Below the pieces are notes generated by a model. It was not told where the DNA came from and searched no databases. It was given only the letters and a program-made list of their open reading frames with translations. DNA of 64,000 bases from an uncultured Flavobacteriaceae bacterium (GTDB taxonomy: Bacteria; Bacteroidota; Bacteroidia; Flavobacteriales; Flavobacteriaceae), in NCBI GenBank assembly GCA_947488345.1, contig CANKZQ010000001.1:248001-312000 (forward strand). Direction: 5' to 3'. The position numbers and the translations under genes are program-made. Every line of letters starts with the position of its first letter. Within the stretch, counting starts at the first letter, position 1. Positions 61,690 to 64,000 of this stretch are shown here, in pieces.

Positions 61690-63423
61690 CTAGAACCCAG
61701 GATTCTGAGTTAAAGTACCGCCACTTAAATCTATTGCTGTTAAAGGAATAGGCAATAAATTGTGTCTTTCTTCATATGGTCTTGGATCATCAGAGAAAGA
61801 AGTAATTACTCTTGCTTCATTATCAAAATAAGCATTCATAATTTCTACTCCATTACCCCATCTTCGGATATCAAATAAACGATGACCTTCCATACCTAAC
61901 TCCAAACGACGCTCATGTCTTACCGCTTTTCTAGCGGTCTCTTGATCAGCAAAAGCAGTATAGGGCTCAACACTATAGTTAGCCGCAGGACCCGTTCCTG
62001 CTTCGTTTTGAACAGGTGTCATATTCTTTGCTCTCATACGCACTTCATTGATATAAGTTAATGCGGTGCCAAGATTGTTTGTTTCAACCGCAGCTTCGGC
62101 TGCCATTAGTAAGACATCAGCATAGCGTATAATATGATAATTAATTCCAGAGTGCTGCTGTCCCCAGCCACCAGTTCCGGCATTCGCATCTTCTCCTTTT
62201 TGGTATATATTCTTCTTCGCTAAATATGGCCCAGAAATGTCTGAGAAATTTGCACGAATCCAATCTTTTCCAATATGTGTACCATATTTATTATAATCTA
62301 TACCTCTTCTACCAACAGTATAATCTAACCTAGGATCAAGTTCACCCTCCTCAGGTGTAAATGCCGTTGGAATTGGATTACCGTCTGCATCTTCAATTAC
62401 ATTACCATCGCCATCAACTTGAAATGAAATTAAGTTATAATCATTCTTTACATCATTATTTTGGTTAAACGTATCTAATAATGGTAACCCATCATCATCA
62501 ACCTGAAATGCATTTACCAAATCTTGAGAAGGTTGATAAAAACCACAGCAAAATCCAAAAGCATTTGGAAAATTCAATGTTCCAGCCTGATTTCCGTTAA
62601 AAGATGATCCAGAATCTGCCGTAAACTGAATCGCAAAAAGAGATTCAATACTATTATCACCTGCCAAACGGAAATTGTCTACAAATTCAGGTAATAATCC
62701 ATAATCACCACTTGTGATAACATCATTAAACAATGTCGCCGCTTCGGCCCATTCAGATTGGTATAAGTGTACTTTTCCTTTGTACGCCTTGGCAACATTA
62801 ACAGATGGTTTTGTAGATCTTTCTGCAGGCAAATTATCTATTGCGAATTGGAAATCAGCTTCAATTTGATCCCAAATCGGACCTGAATTCGGTTGATTAA
62901 ACTCTTGATTATTAAAATTATCTACAGATATAAAAGAAACATTTCCAAATATTCTTTGTAACTCGAAATTAAAATGTGCTCTTAAAAATCTAGCTTCAGC
63001 TTCCTGAGCCGTAAAATCACCTTCTGTAACTTTACCTATTACAGATAGCACATTATTCGCTCTGTTCACACCAGCATATAGCGCTGTCCATTTTCCTAAA
63101 ATATAAGGATTGGCAGTACCCCAATCAAAAATTTCCATTTGATATAATTCTGCTTGATCAGAATCTGTACTTCCTTTGTGCGCATCATCAGATAGTGCAT
63201 CTAACCACCAGTTATCACCAGATCCGGTCCATACAGCTCCCGATGCATTATTTCTAACACCATCTAAGGCAGAGTATGTTCCAACCAACAATAAATTGAT
63301 GCCAGTCTCATTTTGTAAAGCATCGTCACTTAAAGCTCCTACTTCTACTGTTTCTGTAAAAGAATCATCACATGCCAGTGCAACAGCAACTAACATACAT
63401 ACATAAATTATTTTTTTTCTCAT
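61690..63423 (-). CDS. SusD/RagB-family nutrient-binding outer-membrane lipoprotein
   Basis: 577-residue lipoprotein (VCMLVAVALAC, Cys18). It is the lid and glycan- or peptide-binding partner of SusC. Typical features: LLLVGTYSALDG near residue 45, NRANNVLSVI, AEARFLRAHFNFELQR, the TPR-like AKAYKGKVHLYQSEWAEAATLF, and the C-terminal signature RHERRLELGMEGHRLFDIRRWG. It starts 5 bases after the SusC stop. Substrate is not readable from sequence. No SusE/F or glycoside hydrolase is within the window on this side. Confidence 0.95.
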   Translation of the reverse strand: MRKKIIYVCMLVAVALACDDSFTETVEVGALSDDALQNETGINLLLVGTYSALDGVRNNASGAVWTGSGDNWWLDALSDDAHKGSTDSDQAELYQMEIFDWGTANPYILGKWTALYAGVNRANNVLSVIGKVTEGDFTAQEAEARFLRAHFNFELQRIFGNVSFISVDNFNNQEFNQPNSGPIWDQIEADFQFAIDNLPAERSTKPSVNVAKAYKGKVHLYQSEWAEAATLFNDVITSGDYGLLPEFVDNFRLAGDNSIESLFAIQFTADSGSSFNGNQAGTLNFPNAFGFCCGFYQPSQDLVNAFQVDDDGLPLLDTFNQNNDVKNDYNLISFQVDGDGNVIEDADGNPIPTAFTPEEGELDPRLDYTVGRRGIDYNKYGTHIGKDWIRANFSDISGPYLAKKNIYQKGEDANAGTGGWGQQHSGINYHIIRYADVLLMAAEAAVETNNLGTALTYINEVRMRAKNMTPVQNEAGTGPAANYSVEPYTAFADQETARKAVRHERRLELGMEGHRLFDIRRWGNGVEIMNAYFDNEARVITSFSDDPRPYEERHNLLPIPLTAIDLSGGTLTQNPGF

Positions 63424-63428
63424 TTTTT

Positions 63429-64000
63429 TTAAAATTTAATATTTACACCTAATGAAAATAATCTTGAAACCGGAATAGTTTGAAAGTCAACTCCCAAAGT
63501 TAAATTTCCGTTATTTGTCGCCGCCAATGTATTGTCAAAACCTCTTAATTCAGGATCAAATCCTTCATAATCAGTAATTGTAAATAAGTTTGTTCCTTGA
63601 ACGTATACACGTACAGAACCAATATTTGCTTTATCAGTAATACTACTTGGCAATGTATAACCAATTTGCAAGTTTTTCAACCTTAAATAAGAACCGTCCT
63701 CTACAAAGAATGAGTTTGGAGCAGTTTCATTATTTGTAATATTTGAACTCAATGCTGGAACGTTCGATGGATTTGCCGTAGTAAAAGCATTTAACACTCT
63801 TGTACTTTGATTTGTATTAAAGAATGTTGGGAAATCTGTAAAAATTCTTTCATAATTATAGATATCATTTCCTTGAGAACCTTGGAAAAATGCTGCAATA
63901 TCAAATCCTTTATAAGCTGCGTTCAAGTTTACACCATAGGTGAAATCAGGATGTGGAGAGCCAATAAAAGTTCTGTCATCATCATCAATATCATTGTCTC
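63429..64000 (-). CDS. SusC/RagA TonB-dependent receptor, C-terminal part
   Basis: The frame is open to the right edge; about 190 C-terminal residues are inside the window. I extended it past the internal TTG at 63926: the preceding residues read RTFIGSPHPDFTYGVNLNAAYKG, the standard SusC ending region. The last strands (LKNLQIGYTLPSSI, VRVYVQGTNLFTITDY and SRLFSLGVNIKF) end in Phe as beta-barrels do. Forms an import complex with the adjacent SusD. The rest of the gene and any promoter lie outside. Confidence 0.93.
   Translation of the reverse strand, partial: DNDIDDDDRTFIGSPHPDFTYGVNLNAAYKGFDIAAFFQGSQGNDIYNYERIFTDFPTFFNTNQSTRVLNAFTTANPSNVPALSSNITNNETAPNSFFVEDGSYLRLKNLQIGYTLPSSITDKANIGSVRVYVQGTNLFTITDYEGFDPELRGFDNTLAATNNGNLTLGVDFQTIPVSRLFSLGVNIKF

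Noticed and set aside
1-64000. CRISPR array, prophage or insertion sequence
   Set aside because: No regularly spaced repeats, transposase, integrase other than the core Xer, or phage structural genes were seen.

Overview
The window is AT-rich and comes from a member of Bacteroidota, most likely Flavobacteriaceae. The evidence is the TAnnTTTG -7 promoter boxes in front of many genes, the near absence of Shine-Dalgarno sequences, a SusC/SusD pair, Bacteroidota-type RpoB, RpoC and LysRS, the hpf-xerC-rpsU order, and lipoproteins with Bacteroidota-style lipoboxes. No phage, plasmid, transposase or CRISPR array is visible. Most of the window is chromosomal core, with small lineage-specific genes in between.

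Layout. 0-9.4 kb is a biotin region: bioB (cut by the left edge), a class A beta-lactamase-like lipoprotein, a YqiJ/YqiK-like membrane pair (OB-fold protein and flotillin), a ketoacyl synthase, and the operon bioF-DUF2007-bioD-bioA. 9.4-14.4 kb is a mutagenesis cassette: dinB and a short dnaE-type polymerase, divergent from a LexA-like self-cleaving XRE repressor, with a palindromic operator between them. 14.4-15.8 kb holds an inverted-repeat element, a DUF2975/HTH pair and a DUF3467 gene. 15.75-30.6 kb is the transcription/translation block, transcribed leftwards: rpsU, xerC, hpf, tRNA-Thr(TGT), tRNA-Tyr, tRNA-Gly, tRNA-Thr(GGT), tuf, tRNA-Trp, secE, nusG, rplK, rplA, rplJ, rplL, rpoB, rpoC.

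30.7-48.3 kb holds an EEP-family phosphodiesterase, small lipoproteins, a zinc metalloprotease, two secreted unknown proteins, a DASS transporter, lysS, a thioredoxin-fold lipoprotein, a membrane-anchored LuxR-type regulator, a 52-residue Pmp3 protein, lipB, a nucleoid-associated protein, and a TapB-like/OmpA pair. 48.3-58.2 kb holds a LytTR response regulator with its TPR histidine kinase, rnhB, a putative porin, an NhaC antiporter, a DinB-fold protein, and an HGSNAT-like membrane protein with a small partner. 58.2-64 kb holds a large VCBS/ASPIC lipoprotein next to a SusD/SusC uptake pair (SusC cut by the right edge).

I found no obviously new defence system or mobile system. The points most worth following are regulatory: the divergent operator and nearly leaderless repressor of the polymerase cassette; a real Shine-Dalgarno sequence on rpsU and a terminator whose T-run touches the xerC start codon; three decamer repeats with a terminator-like hairpin between ompA and lytR; repeat-element copies and a tRNA-Trp fragment in intergenic DNA; and TTG starts on rpoB, the dnaE-type gene and the ketoacyl synthase.
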